Assembly (NCBI GenBank): GCA_036927565.1
Contig: JAYESD010000003.1
Location: forward strand, 98,317,591 to 98,381,590
Length of the DNA stretch: 64,000 nt
Direction of reading: 5' to 3'
DNA from: Tuctoria greenei
Lineage: Eukaryota > Streptophyta > Magnoliopsida > Poales > Poaceae
Shown: piece by piece, positions 1 to 11,032 of the stretch
Layout: every line of letters begins with the position of its first letter
Numbering within the stretch: position 1 is the stretch's first letter
Program-made: the position numbers and the translations under genes
The notes under the pieces: generated by a model
Database searches by the model: none
Seen by the model: only the letters and a program-made list of their open reading frames with translations
Told to the model about the DNA's origin: nothing

Positions 1-1
1 T

Positions 2-127
2 GCTGATGTGCTACACAAGTTGGGATCCTCATCGACGGAGAGGGAGACGCCGCCAAGACCAGTGTGTCGGAGGTTGCCCAGAAAGTCGCCTCGTTCTTCC
101 ATAGAACTTAGGACTTTCTCCTTTTAG
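2..127 (+). other. Possible C-terminal end of an antisense ORF in the Tat 3' region
   Basis: An open frame enters from the left edge and ends at TAG 125-127, giving about 41 codons that begin ADVLHKLGSSSTERETPP. It runs opposite to the Tat pol genes. Some grass Tat-lineage elements carry an antisense ORF between pol and the 3' LTR, and the place and orientation fit. A similar short motif also occurs after the second RNase H of Tat polyproteins, so it could instead be a pol fragment from another copy. Only the tail is visible. Confidence 0.25.
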
Positions 128-1373
128 CTCCCGCTTGTATCCTCTCTTCTTTTCTCCAATTTTGTAATCTCTTGTCTTTAGATGAATGAAATCTAAAGAA
201 ATTTATTAATTTCATTTTTTTGTCTTAGACCTTTGCCTTACTTGGCCCCCTGGTAGATGTACGCAATTTGATTGTGAACATGTACCAAAAGGATGTAGCA
301 TTTTGTTGAAGACTTGAGTACTTCTAACTTGTAGGATATAGGTCCGAAGTTTTGTTGTATCGACAGCAGGGGACCCCTGGGGTTGTCGGAGCTTAGTAGC
401 TCCGACAACGACCACTATCAACATGTAGAGCGTCGACAACAAACCCCATTTGGGTGTACTTCTACCATATTTTCTTCAACTCCTTTTATTTCTTCACGTT
501 GATGGTTGGCCCCTGGATTTGTCGGAACTTGATAGCTCCAGCGACGCCCACTATCGACATTTAAAACATCGAGAGCGGGCCCAATAGGTGGATGTCGAAG
601 CTTTGATAGCTCCAGCAGTCCACCATCATCGTGGGATTTTCATTTTTCCTGCACATTGAAGTCAAGAAAAACGGTAAAATCCATTTCTTATCTATAACTC
701 ATTTGCAACTTACTATTCCCATATGAAATTTTAGGTCGACAGCAATTCTATATACAATCAAGCACGTTTGTTTATTTTCTCCAGGTCCGATCATTTTCTG
801 GACTCACCTTACTTAGGACTGTCGGGGTGTAGGTAGAGTGGCGTACTTAGGGTGCAGGAACAGGCTAAGCCGATAGCACACTCCGGACCTAGATTGGCTT
901 GGCATTCAAGAAAGTAGGCCATTCAACAATGTTAAGACCCAAAAGAAATAACAATGCGACTTGAATTATATGAATTGTTCAAGCTAAATTTTCTTAAGAA
1001 TTGCACAACTTTGTTATAGACAATAAAAAGAAAAATAAAAAAGAATGAGCGTCTACAAAATAAATGCACGTGGGGTTTGTTTTCACATATCGATGTCTTT
1101 CATTATAGGTCCGGGGTACAGAATAGACAAGTACACTCTTAGGGTACAGAACCAAGCTAAGTGCGTTACATTTCTTGTTCAACCCAGGGTAGCTAGCTAC
1201 ACTTTTAGTTCTGAGACTGTGTCAAGTGTTGCTTGAACTTTGCGGACCTTCCTAGAAAGGTCCGACTATCCTCCAGGAGGAGCTACCCGACTCTGTACAA
1301 TGACGCTATAACATACATCATATATAATTAGTGACTCACCTCTGTGATATTAAGCGTAAAACTTATGGAGTTG
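128..1373. other. Tat element 3' non-coding region
   Basis: No credible coding sequence is seen between the integrase end and the left edge tail. The stretch has an AT-rich part near 180-220, several short variants of GTCGGAGCTT...TAGCTCC, and a purine-rich tract near 1020-1045. Small ORFs here are not supported by any family resemblance. It is best read as the long untranslated region that Tat elements carry between integrase and the 3' LTR. Confidence 0.55.
382..409. repeat. Perfect 12-bp-arm inverted repeat (hairpin)
   Basis: The arms GTTGTCGGAGCT and AGCTCCGACAAC flank a TAGT loop. A smaller palindrome, CAGGGG-A-CCCCTG, lies just upstream at about 367-379. Degraded relatives of the same motif occur near 519 and 594. 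The function is unknown. Confidence 0.6.
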
Positions 1374-2443
1374 CTAAATGTTCCAAGGATTAGGGAGCGG
1401 TGTCCCATCCTCGGTTGCCAAGCGAACGCATCCGAGATGGGATACTTTGATCACTCGAAAGGGTCCTTCCCAGTTGGGGGAATGTTTGTTTAATCCTTCT
1501 CGAGTTTGTATTCTTCGTAATACCAGATCGCCTTCCTCAAGCTGTCGGCTATGCACATGTCTTTGTTGGTAACGCCGGAGCGCTTGGCGGTATTGTGCAT
1601 TTCGAACAGCTGCTCAACACCTTCCCTGTTCAACGAGGTCAAGGTCTTCACGCTGGAGCTGGTCCTGCGTGGCCGCGTCGAAGGTCCGGACCCTGAGCAC
1701 CCCCAAGGTGATTTCTGGAGGAAGGACTGCTTTACCTCTGTACACCAGGAAGAAGGGTGTCTCTCCAGTTGATCGGTTTGGAGTTGTCCTGTTTGCCCAC
1801 AAGGTGGGCGGAAGCTCCTCAATCCAGTTGGTTCAATGTTTTTTCAAGCGCTCATATGTGCGCGTCTAGAGTCCTTTTAGAATTTCTGCATTTGCTCTCT
1901 CAGCTTGGCCATTGCTTGTCGGGTGAGCTACGGAAGCGTAGCTGACTTGAATGCCGAGGTCTTCGCAATATCCTTGGAATGCAGAACTTGTGAATTGGGT
2001 CCTGTTGTCAGTTATGATCTTGTTTGGGACTCCAAATCTGCATACTATGGGCTGCAAGAAATTGATAGCTGATTGCTTGTTTATTGTCACAACTGGAGTT
2101 GCTTCTGGCCACTTGGTGAACTTGTCGATGGCGACATACAGGTACTTGTATCCTCCGACGGCTTTTGGGAAAGGTCCCAAAATATCCATACCCCACACAG
2201 CGAATGGCCATGTCGGAGGTATCATTTGTAGTGGTTGAGCTAGTGTGTCAATTTGTTTCGCATGAAAGTGGCATGCTTCACATTTCTTCACTAGCTCGGT
2301 TGCATCATGGAGTGCTGTAGGCCATTAAAAACCATGCTGGAAGGCTTTACCGACCAACGTGTAGGAAGATGTGTGGTTCCCACACTCGCCTCCATGGATT
2401 TCCGCAATGAGCTCGCGGCCTTCTTCCCTTGTAATGCACCGCA
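1374..2443 (-). pseudogene. Tat integrase, degraded
   Basis: The integrase inserts reverse-transcribed DNA into the host genome. Reading leftwards, the zinc-binding part (histidines in IHGGECGNH, then CEACH) comes first. The catalytic core follows, with WGMDILGPFPKA holding the first Asp, IITDNRTQF the second, and SNGQAERANAEILKGL the Glu. The C-terminal part ends near EEGDLVLRRIQ and NWEGPFRVIKV. The D,D,E residues can be recognised, but the frame is lost at about 1866 and again near 1490-1614, and a stop interrupts the zinc-binding part near 2325. It lies downstream of the second RNase H, as expected for the Tat order. Confidence 0.88.
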
Positions 2444-4066
2444 TTAGGACGTCGTTGGCACCACGCCGGTAGAGACCCCTTCTACCAGTGTGTATCTTTT
2501 AGCCAATCTGACTATCCGGTCGGTAGATACATTGTCTTCAGGAAGTATGTTGTCGTTCAAGTAGCTTCGGATCTCCGAGATCCATGCATCAGAGCTAACT
2601 TGAGCTTCTGAGTCTTGCGTGCTAGGTTGCTCGGAGCTTCCTGCAGCACCTACGACCCTTGATGGACGCCGTGGTAACAGGGCCATCGAGACCACCAGCT
2701 TCGAGGTGCTGGGCTCGCCCCCTTCACTAAGTTTGGCAGGCTGAGCTGTTGGTCTTGACAATCTCCGGACGAAGGTTCCGTCGGGAGCCGGAGCTCCAGT
2801 TGAAGCTTTCATCGAGAGTTCGCCAGCTTTAGCTTTGTTGAGACGCTGGACATGGCAAAGATCCGGGACTTTGAAATCCTTCTGAAGCTTATGGACTTCA
2901 AGGAGATATGCAGCTAGTTGGGGGTTGTTGCAGCAGCAATCACCTTTGACTTGTTTTATAATGAGCTGTGAATCACCATTTACCAACAGCTGTTTGACAC
3001 CATATGATAGTGCCACCTTGAGCCCATAGATCACTGCTTCATCCTCCACCATGTGGTTGGTCGCCTTAAAGTCAAGGTGAACTATGTATTTGACCTTCTC
3101 CCTGGTCGGAGCGAGGAGAAGGATTCGAGCTCCGACCCCCTGCTTCTGCACGGATCCGTCGAAGTAGAGAGTCCAATGAGGCTCAGTGAAGACCAGAACC
3201 TTAGGGTCCGGTGTCTGCTCACTGGGGCTCCCGGGATTTGATGGAGAGGGGGTCCATTCCGCCACAAAGTCTGCCAATGCTTGACTCTTGCTCGCTTGTC
3301 TTGGGACGAATTCGAGATCAAACTCGGCCAATTCCGCTGCCCACTTTGCAATGTTCCCAAAAGAGTTGGGGTTATGCAAGATTGCACGCAGCGGATAAGA
3401 GGTTACCACTAAAATCTTGTGAGCTTGGAAGTAGTGACGAAGCTTCCTAGAGGCAATAAGAACTGCGTAAAGCAGCTTATGCACCTCTAGGTATCGAGTC
3501 TTGGCGTCATGGAGTACTTCACTGATGAAGTATACTAGGCGCTGGACTGTCTGGACCCTCCCGGAGTGGCCCGAAGCTTCCTTCTCATCAACCCGAACCC
3601 TCCCGGAGGTGTCCGGACCTTTTTCGGGGACCTCCCGGTTCTTACTAGAAGAACCTGGAGCTTCTTCTGAAGTGACCCGGACCCTCCCAGAAGGATCCGA
3701 ATCTTCTTGTTCAGCAACAGTAACTCCTTCATTTGAAGGAGGTTGATCATCTGCCGTCTCACCTCGAGGATCCGGGTCTGGGGGCTGGGACCCAAACTTG
3801 CCTTCAGGTAACTCCGGACCTTCCCGGGAGGGTCTGGATTCCTGAAATGGAGATGGTTATGGTCTTTCCGCAACCAATACCATGCTGACAATTTCGTCAG
3901 TGGCTGAAATGTAAAGCAGAAGTGGCTCACCAGGGTTCGGAGCTACCAAAGTTGGTAGAGTGGTGAGGAGCTGCTTTAGCTCTTGGAATGCCTTTTCTGC
4001 TTCTTCAGACCATTGGAATGGTCCGGACTTCCTCAATAGTTTGAAGAAGGGTAGCACCCGTTCCAC
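2444..4066 (-). pseudogene. Tat RNase H plus second (archaeal-type) RNase H
   Basis: The first RNase H starts with FQWSEEAEKAFQELK and the catalytic-loop-like LLLYISATDEIVS, then a long low-complexity linker (3530-3880), and resumes with VQRLVYFISEVL, KLRHYFQAHKI and WAAELAEFDLEF. A second RNase H follows, with the motifs WTLYFDGSVQKQGVGA, MVEDEA and NGDSQLIIKQV, which hold the usual Asp-Glu-Asp set. The two together degrade the RNA template strand in reverse transcription. The 346-codon stretch 2444-3484 is one open frame. The part upstream of it is frameshifted within the linker, so the polyprotein is not intact. Confidence 0.88.
3530..3880 (-). repeat. Imperfect repeats forming an expanded linker in the first RNase H
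   Basis: Several copies of a GC-rich motif like ACCCTCCCGGAGG / GGACCTTCCCGGGAG recur at roughly 50-60 bp. In the sense strand they encode Pro/Gly/Arg-rich units such as PSGRVRV and PGKVRS. The segment splits RNase H sequence that is nearly contiguous in related Tat proteins, between VLVAERP and VQRLVYF. Confidence 0.6.
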
Positions 4067-4072
4067 CAGTCT

Positions 4073-4930
4073 TTAGATGAACCGGCTGGGGGCATCTAGA
4101 CATACAATCAGCTTCTTGACATCCATGATGCGAGCTAGTGGTCGCATGTCTTCACAAGCTTTAATCTTCGCCGGATTCGCCTCTATTCCTCGGTGGTTCA
4201 CCAAGAATCCAATAAGCTTTCTGGAGCTAACCCCAAAGACACACTTGTCTGGGTTCAGCTTTGTGCGTATGATTCGCAACTTGTCGAAGACAGCTTGCAA
4301 GGTGTCAAGAAATGACTCCTTGTTCTTGATCTTGACGACGATGTCATCGACGTACGCATCCACTACATCTCTGATGAGGTCTCCAAAAGTTTTGTACATA
4401 GCTCGCACAAACGTTGAAGCAGCATTTTTGAGACCGCATGGCATGGCAGTGTAATAGTATAATCCATCTAATGTGATGAAGGCAGTATGCTCTTCATCCT
4501 CCCGAGACATTCTGATTTGATGATACCCAAAATATGCATCTAGGAAACACAGTAATTAACACCCGGAGGTGGAATCCACTATCTGATCTATTCTAGGTAG
4601 TGGAAATGGATCCTTTCGACATGCCTTATTCAGTGTTGGGTAGTCGATAAACATCCGAAGCTTGCCGCTGGCCTTGGGTACAACGACTGGATTTGCCAGC
4701 CATTTTGGCTGGAAGACTTCCTGGATGAATCCATCTTCGAGCAACTTCTTCACTTCTTGATGTATGAAGCTCTACCTCTCTACTGATTGCTTCCGAGGCT
4801 TCTGATGTACAGGCCGAGCATCAGGATAAATCTTCAGATTGTGCTCAATCGCCTCCCTAGGGATCCCAGGCATTTGTGATGGTTGCCAGGCAAACACGTC
4901 AACGTTAATCCAGAGGAAAGTGATGAGCGC
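4073..4930 (-). pseudogene. Tat reverse transcriptase, frameshifted
   Basis: The fingers region includes KKLLEDGFIQEVFQPKWLAN and GKLRMFIDYPTLNKA. The palm contains AMPCGLKNAASTFVRAM and the catalytic box DAYVDDIVVK, in which the YVDD is intact. IEANPAKIKA marks the connection region. Two open stretches (4073-4510 and 4556-4753) are separated by a stop/frameshift near 4540, and further stops lie before 4753. The gene copies element RNA into DNA in cytoplasmic virus-like particles. Its place between protease and RNase H is the normal gypsy order. Confidence 0.9.
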
Positions 4931-4936
4931 GAGTTC

Positions 4937-5520
4937 CTAATTGTCATTTAGACCTCCCGATATACGGGTGGTCTGAGCAGCGTCGGAACCGATTTGGACG
5001 ACTTTGACGGGAATGTCGGTGTCGCCGCTTGGTTGCACACGAGGTACAGAAGTTGAGCCTCGATAACGAATGCTCGGGGGCTTCGGAGCTTGCTCCTTTC
5101 CGGATTCTTCCTCTTGCGCTGTAGCAAGCGTGTGGAGTTCTTCCAGAGCCGTAACACCAGCGGTGCACTCTCCGCGGATCCGGAGAACGCCTGAGGGTGT
5201 TGGCATCTTCAACACCAAGTAGCCATAATGAGCAGCAGCCATGAATTTGTATAAAGCTGGCCTGCCCAAGATGGCGTTGAATGGCAAGTTGATCTGTGCC
5301 ACGTTGAAGACCAACTTCTCAGTCCTGTAATTCTCCCGAGTTCTGAAGGTCTCTGGGAGAGTAATGGCACCAAGCGGGGTTATGGCCCCCAGACCTACTC
5401 CTGAGAAAGTTCGGGAGGGATGAAGATCCGAAGGTCGGAGCTAAAGCTTGACGAAGGACTCGAAGCTTATGAGGTTCAGCTCCGAACCTCCGTCCACCAT
5501 TACGTGGTGGAGCTGGACGT
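4937..5520 (-). pseudogene. Tat aspartic protease, degraded
   Basis: The active-site motif MVDGGSELNLISF lies at about 5470-5495 at the end of the gag-containing frame. After a frame change, the C-terminal half is seen as FNAILGRPALYKFMAAAHYG and LVLKMPTPSGV, a signature shared with other Tat proteases. The enzyme would cut the Gag-Pol polyprotein. A stop or frameshift between the two halves makes this copy non-functional. The tail before RT (EELHTLATAQEEESG) is a variable linker. Confidence 0.78.
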
Positions 5521-7351
5521 TATTGATGGTCGGAGATACCATCAGCAGAAATTGACCAGCTTTGATTATGTTCTGAGGGCAGCCCGAAGCATCGAAGGTG
5601 ATGGCGGTATCCATCCACTTCTGATGAGGCTCCGCCCTAGCGGTGGGAGCTACAGAGGCCATGTCCCACCGCATTGTCTTGAGGACATGGCGGGAAGTGA
5701 TGTCCCACGAACCACTAAAGATGGTGTTCATGGTCTTCCGATGCTCGTTGTCGAAGACGTTGGATTCATCGTCAACCGAGGTGTAAATAGCCTTGAAGAC
5801 CTTTTTGGGGTCCTGAATGCCTAACTTCTCTTGAGCCGGAGCTTCGTCGACTTTTTGTTTTCCTTCCCTTTGATGAAAAGGACCTTCTTCCCAGCGCTTG
5901 TTGTAGCGCTCGGCTAGGTTCCGGACCTCTCGGCAGTCTTCAAGATTGTGGCTATCCGTCTTGTGTATGGGACACCACACCTTGAAGCTGCCACCGTCTT
6001 CAGACGACGACCGAGGTCGTTTCTTGGGGCGTGGCCCCCGGCCAACCGGAGCTGCAGCAGCAGCGGCAGTAGGTGTGCCGGCCGACGACCTCTTCTTGTC
6101 GTTGGACTTTTTCTTCTTCTTGCCACTCTCGTAGGTAATGGCTTCACTCTTGGAGGACATTTTGTTGTCCACCGGAGGTGGTTTGGAGTGCATTTCATGG
6201 CCCTCCGCAGCCTTGGCACAATTGTCTATCAAGCTGAAGAGTTTCGTGACACTGGTGACTTCCTTGGTCGCCAGCTTCTCTAGCATTTTCTTGTATCGAA
6301 CGCACTGTCTAAATGCTACAATAACAGAAGCGCTTGAGATAGAAGGAATGGTATTTCGTACCTAGGAGAACCTTTGGATGAAAGATCGCAAGGACTCTCC
6401 CCCTTTTTGCTTGCCAGCAAAAAGATCCAGTTATGTGCATGGTCGGGTGTATGAGCTCCCGAAATTGGCGGTGAACTATTGGCACAACTCCGCCCTACTG
6501 TTGATGGAGTCAGGCGGAAGGCTCATGAACCAATACCTGGCGGTCCCAGTCAAAGCCACAGGGAAATAATTGGCCATCACGTCCTTATTTCCCCCAGCGG
6601 CAAGGATAGCGGTGGAGTAGATTTGAAGAAATTCGGCGGGGTTAATAGTCTCGTCAAATTTCTCCAGCAAGTGAGGCCGGAACTTCTGTGGCCATCTGAC
6701 CATGCGTAGGTGCATGGCCAAGGCAGAACAGCCTCCTCCTACTCCCTTAGGAGCAGGATTGTCACGAGCCTCTCGCCTCTAGTGAGCACGCTCGATGTGG
6801 ACGCGGCCATCCTGTTGCCGGTAACGACGATCGAGCTCCGCCCGAAGGTCGTGAGTCGAAATCCTTGTTACCATGTGAGTACGTCGCGCCTCAGAAGGCA
6901 GCGACGTCACCTGTTGAGATGCAGCACGTCTTCTGTGTTGCGAAGCTTGCAGATCGAGTCTACCTGACAAGGTCCGACGTTGCGATGGGGCCCGCCCCGA
7001 GGGGGGAGGACCTTGATTACTGATGCCATCGGCTGCTGCTGCCACTAGATGATCCACATCAGCTCTCCACTGCTCCATTGCACCCTAGGGTGCTCCTGGA
7101 GGTGGTGGACGTTTTAGAAGAGCATGCACAACATTAAGCGCATGTTCGGGGTTGTCGTTCACCGATGCAGTGATCGATGCAGACGCCCCATCTTGATGTT
7201 CGAATTGATTCACTAGAGCAGACAGTGCCGGCGGTGGCATGACTCCTGTTGGGGCTACATCACCTACTGGTTGTTGCATGTTGGAGGGATTACCTCCAGC
7301 AGGTTGCTCAGCGTGGTTACCGTTGGATGATCCAGCAGCAGAATTCACCAT
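5521..7351 (-). pseudogene. Tat gag, broken into several frames
   Basis: The likely start is the ATG at 7349-7351, directly after the PBS. A Gly/Asn/Pro-rich N-terminus is followed by a basic region, then a capsid-like segment with MVRWPQKFRPHLLEKFDE and ALTGTARYWFMSLPPDSI (6476-6721), a fragment of the Retrotrans_gag type. Further on, a Lys-rich stretch precedes the zinc-finger-like CPIHKTDSHNLEDC near 5930-5975, a form common in Tat Gag rather than the usual CCHC. Frames change near 7080, 6750 and 6300-6470. Gag would form the virus-like particle and package RNA. Confidence 0.82.
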
Positions 7352-7367
7352 CTTGGAATCTTAGGAG

Positions 7368-7387
7368 CCCCCCTTCCTGGCGCGCCA
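7368..7387 (-). promoter_or_regulatory. Tat primer binding site
   Basis: On the sense strand, TGGCGCGCCAGGAAGGGGGG starts two bases after the LTR end CCGACA. The initial TGG matches the CCA 3' end of a tRNA. I do not assign the tRNA species with certainty. Confidence 0.75.
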
Positions 7388-7389
7388 AA

Positions 7390-8236
7390 TGTCGGAGTCT
7401 GGTTCCAGCAATTCTCCCGATACTACTATTAGTAGCCCGCGGAGTTTCTTAGTTCAATTGGGGCGCGCGGAGATTTAGAACAAGATGGCAACTTCACACG
7501 AGGATTTACGTGGTTTGGGCTGCCTGAGCGTAATACCCTACTCCACGGGTGTGTTGTTGTTGTTGTATTGAGTGTATGAGAGCGTGAGCCAGAGAGAGGC
7601 CAAAACAAGTCCCCCTGTGTATCGCTCGGTCAGTCCTTTTATAGTACAGGGGCTGATCGTTACATCGTTAGCCTGGCCCGACATGTGGCCCTGGCGGTTA
7701 CTGATGCCTAATACATAGTTTAATGTGCTTAATTCCCTTAATAGCGTGGTAACGCACCTTAATAGTGGAATTACTAGTATTAAGGGTCCTGTGATCGTGT
7801 GTCATTAAGATAGCATTAATGACACATAATCAGGTCTTGAAGCCTTTAGTGTCCCTTGAAGGTCCGAGCTATTGGAGGTCCACCAATCTGCCTATTGAGG
7901 TTGAAGGTCTGGCGGTTGGATGCGTGGCAGCTCTGGAGCTTACCGTCTTGGACGAGTAGATACAGTGCCGTTGTACACGTGTCGGTACTAGAGCTTCCCT
8001 TTGTCGGGGGTAAGGTCTAGGGGTGCCACAAAGGTATCCAGTCCAGAGCATTCCCATGTAAGGATCGTAGCTCCGATTTTATGATACACGTGGCGGCACT
8101 AGGACTAACCATATGAGGGAGGCAGGTCCGGTTACGAGTGACACGTGGGACCTTTGGAGGTTTTCAACTCAGATAGGTGGAGTTCCTTTGCACTCATTGC
8201 AGTTCCAAGGGGTATCCAGTACGCAGGGTACCGACA
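7390..8236 (-). repeat. Tat 5' LTR (847 bp)
   Basis: In plus-strand reading it starts TGTCGG and ends CCGACA, perfect 6-bp terminal inverted repeats with the TG...CA rule. The PBS adjoins its left edge and interrupted Sire-A RT codons adjoin its right edge, which fixes both boundaries. No LTR partner is in the window. Confidence 0.88.
7635..7644 (-). promoter_or_regulatory. TATA box of the Tat LTR
   Basis: The sense strand reads CTATAAAAGG, a canonical plant TATA box, about 250 bp inside the LTR from its PBS end. Transcription would run leftwards into gag. Confidence 0.65.
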
Positions 8237-9300
8237 GTAGGGATCCAATCATGGAGCGATATACCTTTTGATCCATGCTTGGTCCGTCTTCATTGAGATC
8301 TAAGTGTCCATATGTTGCCATGGGAGTCTTTATGGGCTTCGCCTTGTCCATTCCAAACTTCTTGAGTATGTCTTGAGTATACTTGGTTTGGCTTATGAAC
8401 ATCCCCTCCTTTTGTTGCTTCACATGGAAACCCAAGAAGTATTTTAGCTCTCCCATCATAGACATTTCAAACCTATCTGTCATAATCTTACTAAATTCTT
8501 CACAGAAGGATTTGTTAGTTGAACCAAAAATGATATGATCAACATAAATTTGGCAAACAAAGAAATCATTATCAAAATGCTTCGTGAATAATCTATAATC
8601 AGCTTTGCCAATTTTAAAACCATTTTCAATCAAGAAATCTCTAAGGCCCTCATACCATGCTCTAGGAGCTTGTTTGAGGTCATAGAGTGCCTTACGCAGT
8701 TTAAACACGTGGTCGGGGAACTCTTGATCTTCGAATCTAGGGGGTTGCTCCACGTACACCTCCTCCTTGATTGGTCTGTTGAGGAAGGCGCTTTTCACAT
8801 CCATTTGATAGAGCTTGAAATCATGGTGAGTAGCATATGCAAGTAATATTCTAATAGATTCAAGCCTAGCTACGAGAGCAAAGGTTTCGTCGAAATCCAA
8901 ACCTTCGACTTGTGAATACCCTTTGGCCACAAGTTGTGCCTTGTTCCTTGTCACCACCCCGTGTTCATCTTGCTTGTTGCGGAAGACCCATTTGGTGTCG
9001 ACAACGTTGAACTTGGGTCTTTTGACGAGTTCCCACACCTCGTTCCGTTTGAAGTGGTTCAATTCTTCTTTCGTTGTCACCACCCAATCTGGATCTTTCA
9101 ATGCATCCTCAATCCTACGGTTTTCCAAAAAGGACACAAAAGAGTAATGTTCACAAAAATTACCAATTCGAGATCTAGTAGTTACTCCCTTTTGGATGTC
9201 CCCGATGATGTTGTCGACGGGGTGATCTCGTTGGACTCATTGGTGTACTCTTGGGTGTGGCGCTTGTGGACTTGAGCCTTCATGGTCATCTTCTACTCCC
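8237..9300 (-). pseudogene. Sire-A reverse transcriptase, truncated by the Tat insertion
   Basis: The frame 8237-9137 begins near the Copia signature ALKDPDWVVTTKEELNHF, then KWVFRNKQDEHGVVTRNKAQ, the LDFDETFALVARLESIRIL block and LYQMDVKSAFLNRPIKEEVY. The catalytic box reads CQIYVDHIIFG, so the second Asp of YVDD is replaced by His, which should kill the polymerase. The frame ends at MIGSLL, where the Tat LTR begins. Upstream, decayed sequence between RT and integrase (to 9300) includes DNIIGDIQKGVTTRSRI in another frame. RNase H is not in the window. Confidence 0.9.
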
Positions 9301-9437
9301 CATAGTCACTTGCCATCATTTGTGTGTTGGTCATCTTCGTCTTCTTGAGGTTGATCTAGTGTAGAAGCCCCCCCTTGATCCATTACCTCCACATGTGGTT
9401 CATCTTCTTCATTTTAATTTGGAGGTGGTGCTTGTGG

Positions 9438-11032
9438 TCAAACATCGCTCAACGCCATTCTTCTTAACGCCTGACATGGGGCTTCTTCTCTATCTAGCAC
9501 ACATTGATCAACTTTCTCTTCTTGAGAGCCATTAGTTTCATCGAACACTACATCACGTGCTACTTCAACAAGTCTGGAGACTTTGTTGAAGACACGATAG
9601 GCGTAAGTGTTCGAATCATAGCCAAGCAAGAAACCTTCATCGAACTTCGAAGCGAACTTTGAAGTCCTACGCTTCTTGTTCAAGATATAGCATTTACAAC
9701 CGAAAACATGAAAATAGGAAATATTAGGTTTGTTACCTGTGAGCAGCTCATATGATGTCTTCTTGAGTAAGAGATGAATATAAAGTAGGTTTATGGTGTG
9801 ACAAGCAGTGTTGACCGCTTCATCCCAAAATCGATCAAATGTCTTGTACTCAACAAACATTGTTCTCGCCATCTCTATGAGGGTTCGGTTCTTCCTTTCG
9901 GCCACTCCATTTTGCTGAGGTGGGTACGATGCTGAAAATTCATGTTTGATGCACTCTTCGTCTAGGTAGTCCTCAACTTGAGTGTTCTTGAACTCTGTGC
10001 TGTTGTCACTTCGTATGTTCTTGATCTTCAATGAGAACTCACTTTTGGTGTGCTTGAGAAACATCTTGAGGGTTCCTTGAGTTTTTGTCTTATCATGCAA
10101 AAAGAAAACCCATGTGAAGTGCGACGAGTCATCCACAATTACTAAGCCATATTTGTTACCACCGATGCTTATGTAAGCGATTGGATCGAATAGGTCCATG
10201 TGAAGTAGCTCGAGCGGTCTTGTCGTTGTCATGACGTTATTTGCACGATGGGGTGCTCCTACTTGCTTCCCGGCTTGCAACGCGCTACAAGGCCTGTCTT
10301 TCTCAAAAACGACATCCTTCAAACCTCGGATGTGATCGCCCTTAAGGAGTTTTTGAAGATTCCTCATACCAACATGTGCTAGCCGTCGATGCCACAACCA
10401 ACCTATGTTGGTCTTTGCAATCAAACATGTGTCAAGTTCGCCTTTATCTTTGTTGAAGTCAACAAGATAAACCTTTCCCTTCAACACACCCTTGAATGCA
10501 ACCGAGTCATCACTCCTTCTAGAGATGGTCACACCCTCATTAGTAAATAAGCAATTATAACCCTTGTCACATAATTGAGATATGGACAGAAGGTTATAAT
10601 CTAAGTAGTCAACATGCAAAACATGAGAAAGTGTGTGTTGAGATGATATTGCAATTTTACCGGTACCGAGCACCCTTCCTTGACTATTGTCTCCAAAATA
10701 TATGCCCTCGCTTGGACCCTCATTATCTTCATATTCTTCCAACATTTTTTGTTCTCCGGTCATATGGTTGGTGCATCCACTGTTTAGCACCCATTTTGCA
10801 CTACCGGAGGAGTAGGCCTGCAAAAATCAATTATGTCTTGGTTTTAGGTACCCAATCTTGCTTGGGTCCTTTGAGATTAGTCAAAAGAGATTTGGGCACC
10901 CACACATGAGACTTTGTGTTCCCATGGCGTGGCCCAACATATTTGGCATACACTCTACCAAAGTTGCTTTTCCTAAGAACATAAGATGCATCAAAAGTTA
11001 TAAACAAAAGTTGTTGCTCATATGAATTAATG
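9438..11032 (-). pseudogene. Sire-A protease and integrase
   Basis: A 461-codon frame (9438-10823) starts in the protease with WVLNSGCTNHMTG, where the active-site DSG is NSG. The pre-integrase domain has the zinc-binding pattern WLWHRRLAHVGMRN...RPCSALQAGK, with the CxxC second half damaged. The integrase core keeps LLHMDLFDP, IRSDNSTEF and PPQQNGVAERKNRTL, which hold the three acidic residues. VFGCKCYILNKKRRTSKF and FLLGYDSNTYAYRVFN close it. Codons 10824-11032 continue upstream as spacer (for example HINSYEQQLLFITFDASYVL) to the solo LTR. The Asp-to-Asn change should inactivate the protease. Confidence 0.9.

Larger units (their letters stand above)
1..8236 (-). mobile_element. Tat-lineage Ty3/gypsy retrotransposon, 3' LTR outside window
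   Basis: Reading leftwards from the 5' LTR, the order is PBS, gag, aspartic protease, reverse transcriptase, RNase H, a second RNase H and integrase. The second (archaeal-type) RNase H before integrase is the mark of the Tat lineage of plant Ty3/gypsy elements. The coding part is broken into many frames, so this copy is dead. Its right edge (CCGACA at 8231-8236) abuts Copia reverse transcriptase codons, so it inserted into Sire-A; the right-flank TSD would be GTAGG (8237-8241). The other LTR and left TSD lie before base 1, so the TSD cannot be confirmed. Confidence 0.9.

Noticed and set aside
4077..4454. 125-codon plus-strand ORF
   Set aside because: Antisense shadow of the Tat reverse transcriptase containing YVDD on the minus strand.
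5420..5824. 134-codon plus-strand ORF
   Set aside because: It lies antisense to the Tat gag/protease, whose motifs are clear on the minus strand; a shadow frame.
5948..6283. 111-codon plus-strand ORF with hydrophobic stretches
   Set aside because: Antisense shadow of the Lys-rich Tat Gag region; Lys codons reversed give Leu/Phe runs.
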